A program made the position numbers and the translations under genes. From the NCBI RefSeq assembly GCF_018326005.1, contig NZ_AP021903.1:248001-312000 (forward strand): 64,000 nucleotides of DNA, read 5' to 3'. This DNA is from Pseudomonas sp. Seg1. GTDB lineage: Bacteria; Pseudomonadota; Gammaproteobacteria; Pseudomonadales; Pseudomonadaceae. Below, one piece after another: positions 53,172-63,229 of this stretch (position 1 is its first letter; each line of letters begins with the position of its first letter). The notes beneath the pieces are model-generated. The model was not told the origin of the DNA. It searched no databases and saw only the letters and a list, made by a program, of their open reading frames with translations.

Positions 53172-54209
53172 TCAGGTGCTCTCGCGCTCGATGACCTGGC
53201 ACTGCAGCAGATTAAGTCGTTGCACCTCCTCGGTCGGCAGCACGCCAAGGCTTTCCAGCACCCGTGTCGCGGCCAGTACGCCGATCTCCAGTGCCGGGGG
53301 TTTGATGGTGCTGAGGCTTGGCAAAAGCATCTCGGCAAACGGGTAATCGCCGAAGCCGAGGACGGCGCAGTCTTCAGGGATCTTGATGCCTGCGCGTTGC
53401 CCGGCGAGCAGGCCGCCGGCGGCGAGGTTGTCGTTGGCGAAGATGATCGCGTCGGGGCGTGGTGAGCTATTCATCAGCGCTTCCATGGCTTGTTTGCCAG
53501 CTTCGAAAGGGGCGCGGTCGGCGTCCGGGGCGAACACCCAGGGTTCAAGTCCAAATGCTCGGACAGTCGCGGCATAACCGTCGCGGCGTTCCAGCGCACT
53601 GAAGTCTCCGGGTGCGCTGTTCTGCACGAAAGCGATACGCCGATAGCCTTTGTCGTGCAGATAGCGAGCGGCGCTGACACCGACTTCAAAATGCGAAAAA
53701 CCGATCTGCATCGGCCCGCGATCCGGCTGGTAATCCCATGTTTCGATCACCGGAACATCGGCCTCGGCAATCATCTTTTCGGTGCCCGCACTGTGGAAGT
53801 GACTGGTCAGCACCAACGCTGCCGGTGACCAGCCGAGAAACGCGCGCACCGCGTTTTCTTCCTGCTCGGCGCTGAAGTAACTCGAGGCCAGGAGCAGCTG
53901 ATAGCCATTGCGACTGAGAGTGTCACTGAAGCCCTGAATGGTATTGGCGAAGATTGGCCCGGAGATGTTCGGGATTACCATTCCAACGATTTTCCCTCGC
54001 GCTGAGGCCAGACCGCCGGCCACCAGATTCGGCACGTAACCCAGTTCTGCGACCACCGCCGCAATGCGTTCACGGCGTTCGGGCGAGACTTGCTCTGGCT
54101 GATTGAAATAACGCGATACGGTAATCGCCGACACGCCGGCCTGTCGTGCCACCGCGTTAAGGGTTACACGACCGGCGCCACGGCGTTTGCGGGGCTTCTC
54201 TTCGCTCAA
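53172..54209 (-). CDS. LacI-family transcriptional regulator
   Basis: The protein has 345 residues if it starts at the TTG codon at 54209, which has AAGGA seven bases upstream. No ATG is available, and a TTG at 54233 lacks a ribosome site. The helix-turn-helix VTLNAVARQAGVSAITVSRY is followed by a periplasmic-binding-like domain (GKIVGMVIPNISGPIFANTI). It looks like the GntR (gluconate) group, but no gluconate gene is nearby. It is divergent from a TonB receptor gene at 54415. It may control the module 54415-59173, which would make it a regulator of organosulfur rather than sugar use. Confidence 0.87.
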   Translation of the reverse strand: MSEEKPRKRRGAGRVTLNAVARQAGVSAITVSRYFNQPEQVSPERRERIAAVVAELGYVPNLVAGGLASARGKIVGMVIPNISGPIFANTIQGFSDTLSRNGYQLLLASSYFSAEQEENAVRAFLGWSPAALVLTSHFHSAGTEKMIAEADVPVIETWDYQPDRGPMQIGFSHFEVGVSAARYLHDKGYRRIAFVQNSAPGDFSALERRDGYAATVRAFGLEPWVFAPDADRAPFEAGKQAMEALMNSSPRPDAIIFANDNLAAGGLLAGQRAGIKIPEDCAVLGFGDYPFAEMLLPSLSTIKPPALEIGVLAATRVLESLGVLPTEEVQRLNLLQCQVIEREST

Positions 54210-54414
54210 GGTTCGATCCTTCTTAAAAACCAAAACGCATATAAAAGTAATTTTTCAGTATTGGACGGTCTATGTACGGCTTGCAGATACTGGCGATGGT
54301 AGCGCTAACAAAGCGCATTGTCTGCTACTCGCTCGAGCGAATGCCCAAGACACCGATTCAGGCGCTGTCGTCGCAGAACGGCAGCGGTTAAGGGCCAATT
54401 TCGAGCGGGCAAAC
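54210..54414. promoter_or_regulatory. divergent LacI / TonB receptor control region
   Basis: About 205 bases, AT-rich near the LacI gene (ATATAAAAGTAATTTTTCAG, 54239-54258). I see no long perfect palindrome of the LacI operator kind, although AGCGCTAACAAAGCGC at 54301-54315 is a partial one. Confidence 0.35.
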
Positions 54415-56640
54415 ATGCACAACATTCCTGGGGCGACACACAAACTGGCGCAATCGATTCGCGCGGCAGGCTGGCTTTTTACCGGGTTGGCGGCGCTGCC
54501 GCTGCCCAATGCATTCGCGGCTGAGAGTGCTGATCAGGAGCCGACCCTCAAGTCGGTGACCGTCACGGCGACGCGCCGCGAAGAGTCGCTGCAGAAGGTG
54601 CCGGTGGCGGTCTCGGTGATCGACGGCGAACAGCTGGAACGCGACAACCGCAACGGCGTGGCGAGCATCGTCCAGCAAGTGCCGTCGCTGAATTTCCGCA
54701 CCGGCGCGTCGAACAAGGACACCTCGTTGTTCGTCCGTGGCGTCGGCACGATTTCCACCTCACCCGGCGTCGAGCCGACCGTGGCCACGGTGATTGATGG
54801 GGTGGTTTATGCGCGTCCCGGTCAGTCGACCCTCGACCTCCTGGATCTTGAGCGCGTCGAAGTCTTGCGCGGCCCGCAAGGCACGCTGTTCGGCAAGAAC
54901 GCCTCGGCCGGTGTACTCAACATCACCAGCAAAGCACCGACCGCCGAGACCCACGGTTACATCGATCAGTCCTATTACAGCGGCAACGAAAGTCGCACGC
55001 GTTTCGGCATTGGCGGCAGTCTGATTCCGGACACGCTCAAGGGCTCGATCAGCACCTTGTTCGGCAGCTACGACGGCAATGTCGACAACAAACACAACGG
55101 TCAGGAGGTCAACGGCTACAACCATCGTGGCGTGCGCGGCAAACTCGAATTCACCCCGAACGATGACGTCACTTTCACTCTGATTGCCGACTACATGCAG
55201 TCCCACGACGACGGCCCCAACGGTGTCGTCAGCAAGTCGCTGACCCCGGCGTTCGCCAATGCGCTGAGTCCGGTCAATGCGACCAGCCACAACCGTGACA
55301 TCAACACCGACACCCGCAGCCACGTCGAGGACACCAACAAAGGTTTGTCCGGCCAACTCGATTGGCAACTGGGCGATTACACCCTGACGTCGATCACCGC
55401 GTGGCGCGGCTGGGATAACACCCAATATCAGGATGGCGACCGACTCGGCACGGTGACAGCAGCGTTTCCCGGCACGGCGGACAAGGGCGATCTGGCCTTC
55501 GATCAATACTCGCAGGAGCTGCGTCTGGCCTCGCCGAAGGGCGAATTCCTCGAATACGTCGGCGGCCTGTTCTACATGCACAGCAAGGACGACGAAACCT
55601 ATCAGCGCACGCTGACCACGACCACCAGCGTCAACCGTGGCGTAGCCAATTACAGCACCACCAGCGACAGCTACGCGGCGTTCGGTGAAGCGACGTTGAA
55701 CTTCACTTCGGATTTTCGTGGTATCGCCGGTCTGCGCTACACCCACGATGATCTGGAATACGATCACCGCCGCGTCTCCACCTCGGCGACCACCGTCAGC
55801 GGCATCCAGCCGGCGACCAGCAGTTCCGGTTCGGTGGATGAGGACGGCTGGTCCGGCCGCCTCGGCGTGCAGTACGACTTGAGCGACGCAGTCACCACTT
55901 ACCTGACTTACTCGCGCGGCTACAAAGGCCCGGCCTACAACGTGTTCTTCAACATGCAGCCGCGTGACACCGAAGCACTCAAGCCGGAAACCTCCAACAC
56001 CTGGGAGGCCGGTATCAAAGCGACGAGCTGGAACAATCGCCTGACCACCAACCTCGCGGTTTTCCACAGCGATTACGACAACTATCAGGCCAATTTTTTC
56101 GACACGGTGGCCGGGCAAGTAGTGACGCGCCTGATCAACGCCGGCAGCGTCAGCACCGAGGGCGTCGAACTCGATTACGCGTTGCAGGCCACCCAGCAAC
56201 TGAAGCTCTCCGGCGCGCTGGCCTACACCCGTGCGCGCATCGACGAGTTCGCCTGCCCGGCGGGCGCGGCGGCGTCGTGCAATGTCAACGGCAAGCCGCT
56301 GCCGTTCAGCCCGGACTGGAAAAGCTACGTGCGCGCCGACTACAGCATCCCGCTGGATAACGGCCTGGATATCGAACTCGGCACCGATTACAGCTGGCAA
56401 AGCGAAGTGCAGTACGACATCAGCCAGAACCCCGACACCAAACAGGGCGCCTACGGCCTGTGGAACGCCAGCATCGCCCTGGCCGATTACACCAATGGCT
56501 GGCGCGTGGCGCTGCTCGGCAAAAACCTCACCGACAAGTCGTATTCGCCACTGCTCGCCAGCGGCGGCAACTACATCTATCGCGCCGTGCCACGGGATGA
56601 CGAGCGCTACTTCGGCGTGCAATTACGCAAGGATTTCTGA
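54415..56640 (+). CDS. TonB-dependent receptor (second, SftP-related)
   Basis: The protein has 741 residues from the ATG at 54415. The ribosome site is weak, and the upstream open frame covers the promoter region. A signal peptide ends near PNAFA-AE. A TonB-box-like SVTVTATRREE is followed by a plug with VLRGPQGTLFGKNASAGVLN and a barrel that ends LRKDF. It belongs to the same receptor subfamily as SftP. Its stop is one base from the start of the DszA/NtaA-type monooxygenase, so the two are co-translated. The ligand is probably an organosulfur compound. Confidence 0.87.
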   Translation: MHNIPGATHKLAQSIRAAGWLFTGLAALPLPNAFAAESADQEPTLKSVTVTATRREESLQKVPVAVSVIDGEQLERDNRNGVASIVQQVPSLNFRTGASNKDTSLFVRGVGTISTSPGVEPTVATVIDGVVYARPGQSTLDLLDLERVEVLRGPQGTLFGKNASAGVLNITSKAPTAETHGYIDQSYYSGNESRTRFGIGGSLIPDTLKGSISTLFGSYDGNVDNKHNGQEVNGYNHRGVRGKLEFTPNDDVTFTLIADYMQSHDDGPNGVVSKSLTPAFANALSPVNATSHNRDINTDTRSHVEDTNKGLSGQLDWQLGDYTLTSITAWRGWDNTQYQDGDRLGTVTAAFPGTADKGDLAFDQYSQELRLASPKGEFLEYVGGLFYMHSKDDETYQRTLTTTTSVNRGVANYSTTSDSYAAFGEATLNFTSDFRGIAGLRYTHDDLEYDHRRVSTSATTVSGIQPATSSSGSVDEDGWSGRLGVQYDLSDAVTTYLTYSRGYKGPAYNVFFNMQPRDTEALKPETSNTWEAGIKATSWNNRLTTNLAVFHSDYDNYQANFFDTVAGQVVTRLINAGSVSTEGVELDYALQATQQLKLSGALAYTRARIDEFACPAGAAASCNVNGKPLPFSPDWKSYVRADYSIPLDNGLDIELGTDYSWQSEVQYDISQNPDTKQGAYGLWNASIALADYTNGWRVALLGKNLTDKSYSPLLASGGNYIYRAVPRDDERYFGVQLRKDF

Positions 56641-56641
56641 G

Positions 56642-57961
56642 ATGAGCAGACAGCTGAAGCTTGGAGCGTTCCTCATGGCCACCGGGCACCACGTTGCAGC
56701 GTGGCGTCATCCGGATGTGCCGGCCAATGCCGGTCTCGATTTCGCCCATTACAAACGGCTGGCGCAGATTGCCGAGGCGGCGAAATTCGATGCGCTGTTC
56801 GTTGCCGACAGCGTCGCCGCGCCGACCCAGGACATCGCCAGTCGCATGGCGCGCTCGGATCACTTCGAGCCACTGACGTTACTTTCGGCATTGAGTGCGG
56901 TGACCGAGCACATCGGCCTGATCGCCACGGCGACCACCAGCTACAACGAGCCGTACCATGTGGCGCGTAAATTTGCTTCACTGGATCATTTGTCGGGTGG
57001 GCGAGCGGGGTGGAATCTGGTGACTTCGGATAACGCCGCCGAAGCTCTGAATTTCGGTCGCGAGGAGCATATCGGCCACGCCGAACGCTACAGCCGTGCC
57101 CGTGAATTTCATCAGGTGGTGACCGGGCTCTGGGACAGTTGGGAGGATGATGCCTTTCACCGCGACAAGGCCAGCGGTGCGTATTACGACCCGGAAAAGC
57201 TCCACGTGCTCGATCACGTCGGCGAGCACTTTCGCGTCAAAGGTCCGCTGAACGTCGCACGCTCACCTCAGGGGCAACCGGTGATTGTGCAGGCTGGCTC
57301 CTCCGAAACCGGGCGCGAACTGGCGGCGCAAACGGCTGAAGTGGTGTTCACAGCACAGACTTCATTGGCCGGCGCGCAAGCGTTCTATGCCGACCTCAAA
57401 GGACGTTTGCCCAAGTACGGTCGCAGTGCCGATTCGTTGAAAATCATGCCCGGAGTTTTTGTCGTCGTCGGACAGACGGAAGCCGAGGCGAAGGAAAAAT
57501 GTGAAACGTTTCAGCAATTAGTCGAACCCGAGGTTGGCGTCGCCTTGCTTGGGCGTATGCTGGGCAACTTCGACTTGTCGAAGTACCCGCTGGACGGGCC
57601 ACTGCCCGAGTTGCCGCTGACTGACAGCGGGCAGCAGAGTCGGCAGAAGTTGCTGACCGAACTGGCGGGGCGGGAAAACCTCACGCTGGCTGAGCTGGGC
57701 CGCAAGATTGCTGGCGGGCGAGGGCATTACACTCTGGTGGGCACGCCGGTACAGATTGCCGATCGCTTGCAGGAGTGGTTCGAACAGGGCGCTGCGGACG
57801 GCTTCAACGTGCTGGTGCCACATCTGCCGGGCGGGCTCGAAGATTTCGCCAATGGCGTGGTGCCGGAACTGCAACGGCGTGGGCTGTTCAGAACCGAGTA
57901 TGAGGGTCGGACGTTGCGCGACAACCTAGGCCTGGCCCGGCCCCAAAACAGATTTTTGTGA
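56642..57961 (+). CDS. FMNH2-dependent monooxygenase, NtaA/SnaA/DszA family
   Basis: This 439-residue luciferase-like enzyme starts MSRQLKLGAFLMATGHHVAA. FASLDHLSGGRAGWNLVTSD and PVIVQAGSSETGRELAAQ are the NtaA/SnaA/DszA signatures. It differs well from the relative at 40198 and is more like the DmoA/NtaA branch, whose members cleave dialkyl sulfides or nitrilotriacetate. No flavin reductase is encoded beside it. It starts one base after the receptor stop codon. Confidence 0.88.
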   Translation: MSRQLKLGAFLMATGHHVAAWRHPDVPANAGLDFAHYKRLAQIAEAAKFDALFVADSVAAPTQDIASRMARSDHFEPLTLLSALSAVTEHIGLIATATTSYNEPYHVARKFASLDHLSGGRAGWNLVTSDNAAEALNFGREEHIGHAERYSRAREFHQVVTGLWDSWEDDAFHRDKASGAYYDPEKLHVLDHVGEHFRVKGPLNVARSPQGQPVIVQAGSSETGRELAAQTAEVVFTAQTSLAGAQAFYADLKGRLPKYGRSADSLKIMPGVFVVVGQTEAEAKEKCETFQQLVEPEVGVALLGRMLGNFDLSKYPLDGPLPELPLTDSGQQSRQKLLTELAGRENLTLAELGRKIAGGRGHYTLVGTPVQIADRLQEWFEQGAADGFNVLVPHLPGGLEDFANGVVPELQRRGLFRTEYEGRTLRDNLGLARPQNRFL

Positions 57962-57974
57962 TTGATAGAGCTGT

Positions 57975-58089
57975 TGTGGTGAGGGGATTTATCCCCGATG
58001 GACGGCGCAGCCGCCCCAAAAAATCTGAACAGTAACCGCAGATTTTGGGGCCGCTTCGCGACCCATCGGGGATAAATCCCCTCACCACA
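57975..58089. repeat. inverted repeat (TGTGGTGAGGGGATTTATCC class)
   Basis: TTGTGGTGAGGGGATTTATC at 57974 and GATAAATCCCCTCACCACAA ending at 58090 are perfect complements over about 24 bases. The interior has GCGGCTTCG-type pieces and TTTTGGGGC copies. It fills the gap before the aldo/keto reductase. Confidence 0.9.
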
Positions 58090-58135
58090 AAGTGTTCGAC
58101 TTCAGATGACCAAAAGACAGACAAGAGAGGATTCG

Positions 58136-59173
58136 ATGACTTACACCGCTGCCGAAAACCGCTACGACTCCATCCCTTACCGCCGCGTCGGACGCAGCGG
58201 TCTGGTGCTGCCGGCGCTGTCGCTGGGCCTGTGGCACAACTTTGGCGACAGCACGCCGATCGACACCCAACGCGCCTTGCTGCGCACCGCGTTCGATCTG
58301 GGCATCAACCACTTCGACCTGGCCAACAACTACGGCCCGCCGTACGGCAGCGCCGAAACCAATTTCGGTCGCCTTCTGCGCGAAGACTTCAAGCAGTACC
58401 GCGACGAACTGATCATCTCCAGCAAGGCCGGTTGGGACATGTGGCCCGGCCCTTACGGCCAGGGCGGCGGTTCGCGCAAATACGTGCTGGCCAGCCTCGA
58501 CCAGAGCCTGCAGCGCCTCGGTCTGGATTATGTGGATATCTTTTATTCGCACCGCTTCGACCCGGACACCCCGCTGGAAGAAACCGCCAGCGCCCTCGCC
58601 ACTGCGGTGCAGCAGGGCAAGGCTCTGTACATCGGCATCTCCTCGTATTCCGGAGTGAAAACCCGTGAAATGGCGGCGTTGCTGAAAGAGTGGAAAGTGC
58701 CGTTGCTGATTCACCAACCGGCGTACAACCTGCTCAACCGCTGGGTGGAAAAGGATCTGCTCGATACCACCGAGGAACTCGGCACGGGCGTCATCGCTTT
58801 CACGCCATTGGCGCAGGGCCTGTTGACCGACAAATACCTCAACGGCGTGCCGGAAGATGCGCGGGTCAATCGTCCGGGCGGTGGTTCGTTACAGGCTTCG
58901 CACTTGTCCGAGGCGAACATCGCGCATGTGCGTGCGTTGAACGAGATCGCCAAACGTCGTGGGCAGAGCCTGGCGCAACTGGCGCTGGCGTGGACGCTGC
59001 GTGATCCACGAGTGACCTCGGCGCTGATCGGTGCGAGCCGGCCGGAGCAGATTATCGAGAATGTCGGGGCGTTGAAGAATTTGAGCTTCAGTGCTGAAGA
59101 GTTGGCGGAGATTGACCGGTTTGCCCAAGAGGGTGGGATCAATCTGTGGGAGAAGCCTTTGACGGCGGAATAA
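58136..59173 (+). CDS. mgrA: aldo/keto reductase (YghZ / L-glyceraldehyde 3-phosphate reductase type)
   Basis: This 345-residue protein is very close in layout to E. coli YghZ (LSLGLWHNFG, HFDLANNYGPPYGSAE, KAGWDMWPGPYGQGGGSRKY). The catalytic tetrad Asp-Tyr-Lys-His is visible in FDLANNY, SSKAGW and FYSHR. The family uses NADPH to reduce aldehydes, including methylglyoxal. It follows the monooxygenase, with a repeat between, on the same strand. One possible role is to reduce the aldehyde left after C-S cleavage, which is inference. Confidence 0.88.
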   Translation: MTYTAAENRYDSIPYRRVGRSGLVLPALSLGLWHNFGDSTPIDTQRALLRTAFDLGINHFDLANNYGPPYGSAETNFGRLLREDFKQYRDELIISSKAGWDMWPGPYGQGGGSRKYVLASLDQSLQRLGLDYVDIFYSHRFDPDTPLEETASALATAVQQGKALYIGISSYSGVKTREMAALLKEWKVPLLIHQPAYNLLNRWVEKDLLDTTEELGTGVIAFTPLAQGLLTDKYLNGVPEDARVNRPGGGSLQASHLSEANIAHVRALNEIAKRRGQSLAQLALAWTLRDPRVTSALIGASRPEQIIENVGALKNLSFSAEELAEIDRFAQEGGINLWEKPLTAE

Positions 59174-59179
59174 GTGACT

Positions 59180-59200
59180 GGCGCCGAATGATTCGGCGCC
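59180..59200. terminator. short hairpin between convergent genes
   Basis: GGCGCCGAA and TTCGGCGCC form a perfect stem with a TGA loop, 6 bases after the reductase stop. No T run follows, so termination may be assisted by the repeat behind it. Confidence 0.55.
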
Positions 59201-59210
59201 TGCTCTGACG

Positions 59211-59302
59211 CTTTCGCGGGCAAGCCCGCTCCCACAGGGTTCCAGTCGTACACAAAAGCTGTGAACGGCGCTGTACCTGTGGGAGCGGGCTTGCCCGCGA
59301 AG
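59211..59302. repeat. REPIN-like inverted repeat (CTTTCGCGGGCAAGCCCGCTCCC class)
   Basis: TTCGCGGGCAAGCCCGCTCC near 59213 and GGGAGCGGGCTTGCCCGCGA near 59281 are near-perfect complements with a spacer of about 45 bases. Confidence 0.9.
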
Positions 59303-59333
59303 GGGTCAGTTCAGACAACGAGGAAACCGGGTC

Positions 59334-60176
59334 TTATCTGAAAAACGGCACATCCCCCAAAACCGTAGCCCGCTGCATCACCCGCCGCGCCGGCCGGTAA
59401 TCATCCACCGCGTAATGCTGCGTCACGCGGTTGTCCCAGAACGCAATATCGTCTTTCTGCCAGCGCCAGCGAATGGTGAACTCCGGCCGCGTCGCGTGGG
59501 CGAACAGAAACTTCAGAATCGCCTCGCTCTCGGTTTCCGACAGCTCATTGATCTTCGAAGTGAAGCCTTCGTTGACGAACAGCGAACGCCGTCCGCTCAC
59601 CGGATGCGTACGGATCACCGGATGCGACAACGGCGGGTTCTTGCGTCGCGCCTCTTCCCACTGCGCCAGCGCTTCCGGCGTGTTGCCATAGCGCTCCAGC
59701 GGAAACGAGCGGGTGAAATCGTGGGTCGCGGTCAGCCCTTCAAGCAAGCCTTTCAGCGGTGCCGACAGCGCTTCATACGCGGCAATGCCGCTTGCCCACA
59801 GCGTGTCGCCACCAAATTCCGGCAACAGCTTGGCGCTGAGCACCGCGCCCATCGCCGGCGTCGGCAGGAAGGTCACGTCGGTGTGCCAGATCGCGTTGTC
59901 GCGCACGTCGGTGACAGCGGTGTCGAGAATCAAGACTTCTGGCTGTTCCGGCACGTTCGGGTAGATCGGGTGAATGTGCAGATCACCAAAATAATGAGCG
60001 AAGCGCGCCTGTTGCGACGGTTCGATCGGCTGGTTGCGGAAGAACAGCACTTGGTATTTGAGCAGCGCCTGCTCGATGGCGTCGCGGTGTTCCAGGCTCA
60101 ATGGCTGGCTGATGTCTACGCCGCTGATCTGCGCGCCGAGGGCCGAGCTTAATGGGGTGATGTTCAGGCTGCTCAT
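59334..60176 (-). CDS. tauD: taurine dioxygenase TauD
   Basis: The protein has 280 residues from the ATG at 60176; the frame is open 24 codons upstream but that part is repeat sequence. The iron ligands are His98 and Asp100 in IWHTD and His254 in [13 protein letters not shown], close to the E. coli TauD numbers. It oxidises taurine with 2-oxoglutarate and O2, releasing sulfite and aminoacetaldehyde. It is the last gene of the tauABC-tauD group on the minus strand, after a repeat of about 90 bases. It is a distant relative of AtsK at 8860. Confidence 0.93.
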   Translation of the reverse strand: MSSLNITPLSSALGAQISGVDISQPLSLEHRDAIEQALLKYQVLFFRNQPIEPSQQARFAHYFGDLHIHPIYPNVPEQPEVLILDTAVTDVRDNAIWHTDVTFLPTPAMGAVLSAKLLPEFGGDTLWASGIAAYEALSAPLKGLLEGLTATHDFTRSFPLERYGNTPEALAQWEEARRKNPPLSHPVIRTHPVSGRRSLFVNEGFTSKINELSETESEAILKFLFAHATRPEFTIRWRWQKDDIAFWDNRVTQHYAVDDYRPARRVMQRATVLGDVPFFR

Positions 60177-60210
60177 GGTCTTACTCTTCAAATTCGGGGG
60201 GGCAGAGCTT

Positions 60211-60302
60211 TTGTAGGAGTGAGCCTGCTCGCGATAGCGTTGCGTCATTCACAACAGCCGTTGCCTTTCACTCGGCAATCGCGAGCAGGCTCACTCCTAC
60301 AA
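60211..60302. repeat. REP pair (GTAGGAGTGAGCCTGCTCGCGA class)
   Basis: TTGTAGGAGTGAGCCTGCTC at 60211 and GAGCAGGCTCACTCCTACAA ending at 60302 are perfect complements over about 27 bases. It sits between tauC and tauD and could allow different mRNA levels for transporter and enzyme. Confidence 0.9.
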
Positions 60303-60321
60303 GGGATTTACATGAAATGGG

Positions 60322-61155
60322 TCAGTGCGCCTGGCCGTGCCACGGCACCAGTTTGCGTTGCAAAGCGCGCAAGCCCATTTCCATGGCGAAGGCGATCAGG
60401 GCGATGACCAGAATCCCCAGCACCACCACATCGGTGACCAGGAACTGCGCGGCCGACTGCACCATGAAACCCAAACCACTGGTGGCGGCGATCAGTTCAG
60501 CGGCGACCAGCGTCGACCAGCCAACCCCCAGCCCAATGCGCACACCAGTGAGAATGTCCGGCAGAGCGCTCGGCAAAATCACATGGCGAATCAGTTGTGC
60601 GCGAGTCGCGCCGAGCGACTGCGCTGCGCGCAGTTTGGCTGGGTCAACCGTGCGCACGCCGGTAGCTGTGGCGATGGCGATCGGCGCGAAAATCGCCAGA
60701 TAGATCAGCAGCACTTTCGACAATTCGCCGATGCCGCACCAGATCACGATCAGCGGCAGATAAGCCAGCGGCGGAATCGGGCGGTAGAACTCGATCAGCG
60801 GATCCAGAACGCCACGGGCGATGCGGTTGGCACCGATGGCGATGCCCACCGGCACGGCGGTCAGAATCGCAAAACCAAGGCCCAGGCCGATGCGGCTCAG
60901 GCTCGCGCCGAGGTGCTGCCACAGGGTCGAATCCATATAGCCGCTGGTGGCCAGCAACCAGCCTTTTTGCAGCACAGCGGAGGGCGGTGGCAGGAACAGC
61001 GGCTCGATCAATCCAGTGGCGGTCACCGCCCACCAGATCACCAGCAAGGCGAACAACGTCAGCAGGCTGATCCAGCGCGTGCTGAGACTGCGGCGCACCG
61101 GGATCGCTACCGATGGGGTTTTCACTGCCGGGGCGGAAACGTCGTAACTGCTCAT
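60322..61155 (-). CDS. tauC: taurine ABC transporter permease TauC
   Basis: This 277-residue inner-membrane permease of the SsuC/TauC family has the contact loop [20 protein letters not shown], followed by [20 protein letters not shown]. The typical [20 protein letters not shown] stretch precedes it. It overlaps the tauB stop by 4 bases (ATGA). Confidence 0.93.
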   Translation of the reverse strand: MSSYDVSAPAVKTPSVAIPVRRSLSTRWISLLTLFALLVIWWAVTATGLIEPLFLPPPSAVLQKGWLLATSGYMDSTLWQHLGASLSRIGLGLGFAILTAVPVGIAIGANRIARGVLDPLIEFYRPIPPLAYLPLIVIWCGIGELSKVLLIYLAIFAPIAIATATGVRTVDPAKLRAAQSLGATRAQLIRHVILPSALPDILTGVRIGLGVGWSTLVAAELIAATSGLGFMVQSAAQFLVTDVVVLGILVIALIAFAMEMGLRALQRKLVPWHGQAH

Positions 61156-61946
61156 GCGCGCTCCTGCCGTTGAACGGCGCTGCGTTGCGAGAACACTTTG
61201 CTCAGCACGTGTTCACGGGTTTCGATAAAACGCGGGTCGGATTTGATCGCCCGTGCCGATTCGCCAGCGGCGTAACGCTGGCCGAAATCCAGGTGCAGAC
61301 GCTCAACGATCTGCCCCGGATTCGGCGCCAGCAGAATCAGGTCGGTTGCGAGGAACACCGCTTCTTCAATGTCGTGGGTAATCAGAAAAACCGGTTTGGC
61401 GGTGCGCTGCCAGACTTGCAGCAGCAGCTCTTGCATTTGTTCGCGGGTAAATGCGTCGAGGGCGCCGAAGGGTTCGTCCATCAGCAACACGCGCGGGTCG
61501 GCGGCGAGTGCACGGGCGAGGCCGACGCGTTGTTTCTGGCCACCGGAAAGTTGCCAGATACGGCGGTTTTCAAAACCGGATAGATCGACCAGCGCGAGCA
61601 TCTCGCGGGCGATCTTTTCGCGCTTGTCCTTGGCGACACCGGCCAGTTCGAGACCGAATGCGACGTTGGCCAGCACATCCTGCCAAGGCAGCAGGGCATC
61701 GTCTTGGAACACCACGCCGCGCTCGGCGCTCGGGCCTTTGACCGGCACGCCGTCGAGGGTGATGCGCCCGGCACTCGGTTCGACGAAGCCGGCAATCAGG
61801 TTCAACAGCGAAGTCTTGCCACTGCCGGACGGGCCGAGGGCCACCAGCAATTGCTGCGGCCCCAGGGTCAGAGAAATATCCGCCAGCACCGGTTCCGGGC
61901 TGCCCGGGTACTGTGCGCTGATGCGCTCCAGCTGTAGCAAAGCCAT
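61152..61946 (-). CDS. tauB: taurine ABC transporter ATP-binding protein TauB
   Basis: The protein has 264 residues from the ATG at 61946. The open frame before it overlaps the 3' end of tauA in another frame and is not used. Motifs are Walker [11 protein letters not shown]-loop [10 protein letters not shown], signature LSGGQKQRV, Walker B VLLMDEP and switch THDIEEA. It belongs to the same ATPase branch as AtsC. Confidence 0.93.
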   Translation of the reverse strand: MALLQLERISAQYPGSPEPVLADISLTLGPQQLLVALGPSGSGKTSLLNLIAGFVEPSAGRITLDGVPVKGPSAERGVVFQDDALLPWQDVLANVAFGLELAGVAKDKREKIAREMLALVDLSGFENRRIWQLSGGQKQRVGLARALAADPRVLLMDEPFGALDAFTREQMQELLLQVWQRTAKPVFLITHDIEEAVFLATDLILLAPNPGQIVERLHLDFGQRYAAGESARAIKSDPRFIETREHVLSKVFSQRSAVQRQERA

Positions 61947-61962
61947 CGCAGTTAACTCCCGA

Positions 61963-62940
61963 TCAGTTGGTGATGTATTTGGCGCTGACGTACGGCGCGT
62001 AGTCCGGCAGAACCGCTTCGACCTTGCCTTGCTCCTTGAGGAACGCGGCGGTGTCGGTGATGGCTTTGGTGGTCGGTGCGCCAAGGTCGCTGACCTGATC
62101 AGCTGCCAGTGGGTAGACGTTGCCTTGCAGCAGCAATGGAATGTCGCTGGCCTTGGCGCCGGAGAGTTTCACCAGTTTGTCGACGTTGGATTGATCGGCG
62201 AGCCAGGCTTTCGGGTCTTTGCGGTAATCGGCGTAGGCATCGAGGGTAACTTTGGCGAACGCCCGGACGATTTCCGGGTGCTTCTCGGCGAAATCCTTGC
62301 GCACGATCCAGGCATCGAAAGTCGGCGCGCCGAACTTGGCCAGCTCACCGGAGGTGATCAGCACTTTGCCGTTTTCCTTGGCTACTCCGAGGGCTGGGTC
62401 CCACACGTAAGTGGCGTCGATATCACCGCGTTTCCACGCAGCGATGATTGCTGGCGGCGCGAGGTTGAGCACGGTGACTTTCGAGGGGTCGATGTTCCAG
62501 TGCTTGAGTGCGGCGAGCAGGCTGTAGTGACCGGTCGATACGAACGGCACGGCGATTTTCTTGCCGACCAGATCCTGTGGCGTCTTGATCCCGGAGCCGT
62601 CGCGGGCGACCAGCGCTTCGGCGGCGCCGATCTGGGTGGCGATGAGGAAGGTTTCCACCGGGACTTTGCGGGTGATCGCAGCGGTCAGCGGACTTGAACC
62701 GAGGTAGCCGATCTGCACGTCGCCGGAAGCGATGGCGGTGATCACGTCGGCACCGTTATCGAATTTGCGCCAGCTGATGTCGGCCTTGGTGGCCTTCTCG
62801 TAGGCGCCGTCGGCCTGGGCGACTTTCGCCGGGTCAACGGTGGTTTGATAAGCGACGGTGAGGTCGGCGGCCTGCGCCAGAAAGCTCGCGGCAGCCAGAG
62901 AGGCCACGGCCAGCAGGCGAAGCGGGAAATGCAGTTTCAT
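61963..62940 (-). CDS. tauA: taurine-binding periplasmic protein TauA
   Basis: This 325-residue binding protein has a signal peptide ending [27 protein letters not shown] and [20 protein letters not shown] are typical TauA segments. The mature protein binds taurine and passes it to TauBC. It is the first gene of the unit, with GGAGTG before the ATG on the coding strand. The promoter region (62941-63060) is strongly AT-rich. Confidence 0.93.
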   Translation of the reverse strand: MKLHFPLRLLAVASLAAASFLAQAADLTVAYQTTVDPAKVAQADGAYEKATKADISWRKFDNGADVITAIASGDVQIGYLGSSPLTAAITRKVPVETFLIATQIGAAEALVARDGSGIKTPQDLVGKKIAVPFVSTGHYSLLAALKHWNIDPSKVTVLNLAPPAIIAAWKRGDIDATYVWDPALGVAKENGKVLITSGELAKFGAPTFDAWIVRKDFAEKHPEIVRAFAKVTLDAYADYRKDPKAWLADQSNVDKLVKLSGAKASDIPLLLQGNVYPLAADQVSDLGAPTTKAITDTAAFLKEQGKVEAVLPDYAPYVSAKYITN

Positions 62941-63078
62941 GGGAGTGCTCCAGTTCAGGCGACCGAGGATCGGCGTGGAAAGGAGACTAAATGATCTAAG
63001 AATCTAAAAATAAATAACTTTTTAGACTTAGCTTATGAGCGGAAAAATCTAAGAAGGAGGGTAGAGAGAGCCTTTCGA
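62941..63078 (-). promoter_or_regulatory. tau operon promoter region
   Basis: AT-rich sequence contains CTAAGAATCTAAAAATAAATAA (62996-63017, in part), TTTAGACTTAGCTTATGAGC (63021-63040) and AATCTAAG (63045-63052). CTTAG/CTAAG words repeat three times in both directions, which suggests half-sites of a regulator such as CysB. This is inference. Confidence 0.45.
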
Positions 63079-63179
63079 TAGTTCCCACGCTCTGCGTGGG
63101 AATTCAGCTTGTGACGCTCCGCGTCACTGGGACGCAGAGCGTCCTTTGAGGCATTCCCACGCAGAGCATGGGAACGATC
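63079..63179. repeat. inverted repeat (GTTCCCACGCTCTGCGTGGG class)
   Basis: GTTCCCACGCTCTGCGTGGG at 63081 pairs with CCCACGCAGAGCATGGGAAC, with internal GACGCTCCGCGTC and GACGCAGAGCGTC pieces. It is the third copy of this class in the window. Confidence 0.88.
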
Positions 63180-63229
63180 ATCACACGGTATTTCAGGTCG
63201 GCGTACTTCGCATCAACACCGCAGTCAGT

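Noticed and set aside
53172..54209. LacI regulator as a gluconate repressor (GntR)
   Set aside because: It resembles that group, but no gluconate kinase or permease is nearby and its divergent neighbour is a TonB receptor; the function is left open.
54760..56622. 620-codon open frame antisense to the second TonB receptor
   Set aside because: The receptor frame is supported by plug and barrel motifs; the opposite frame has no recognisable features.
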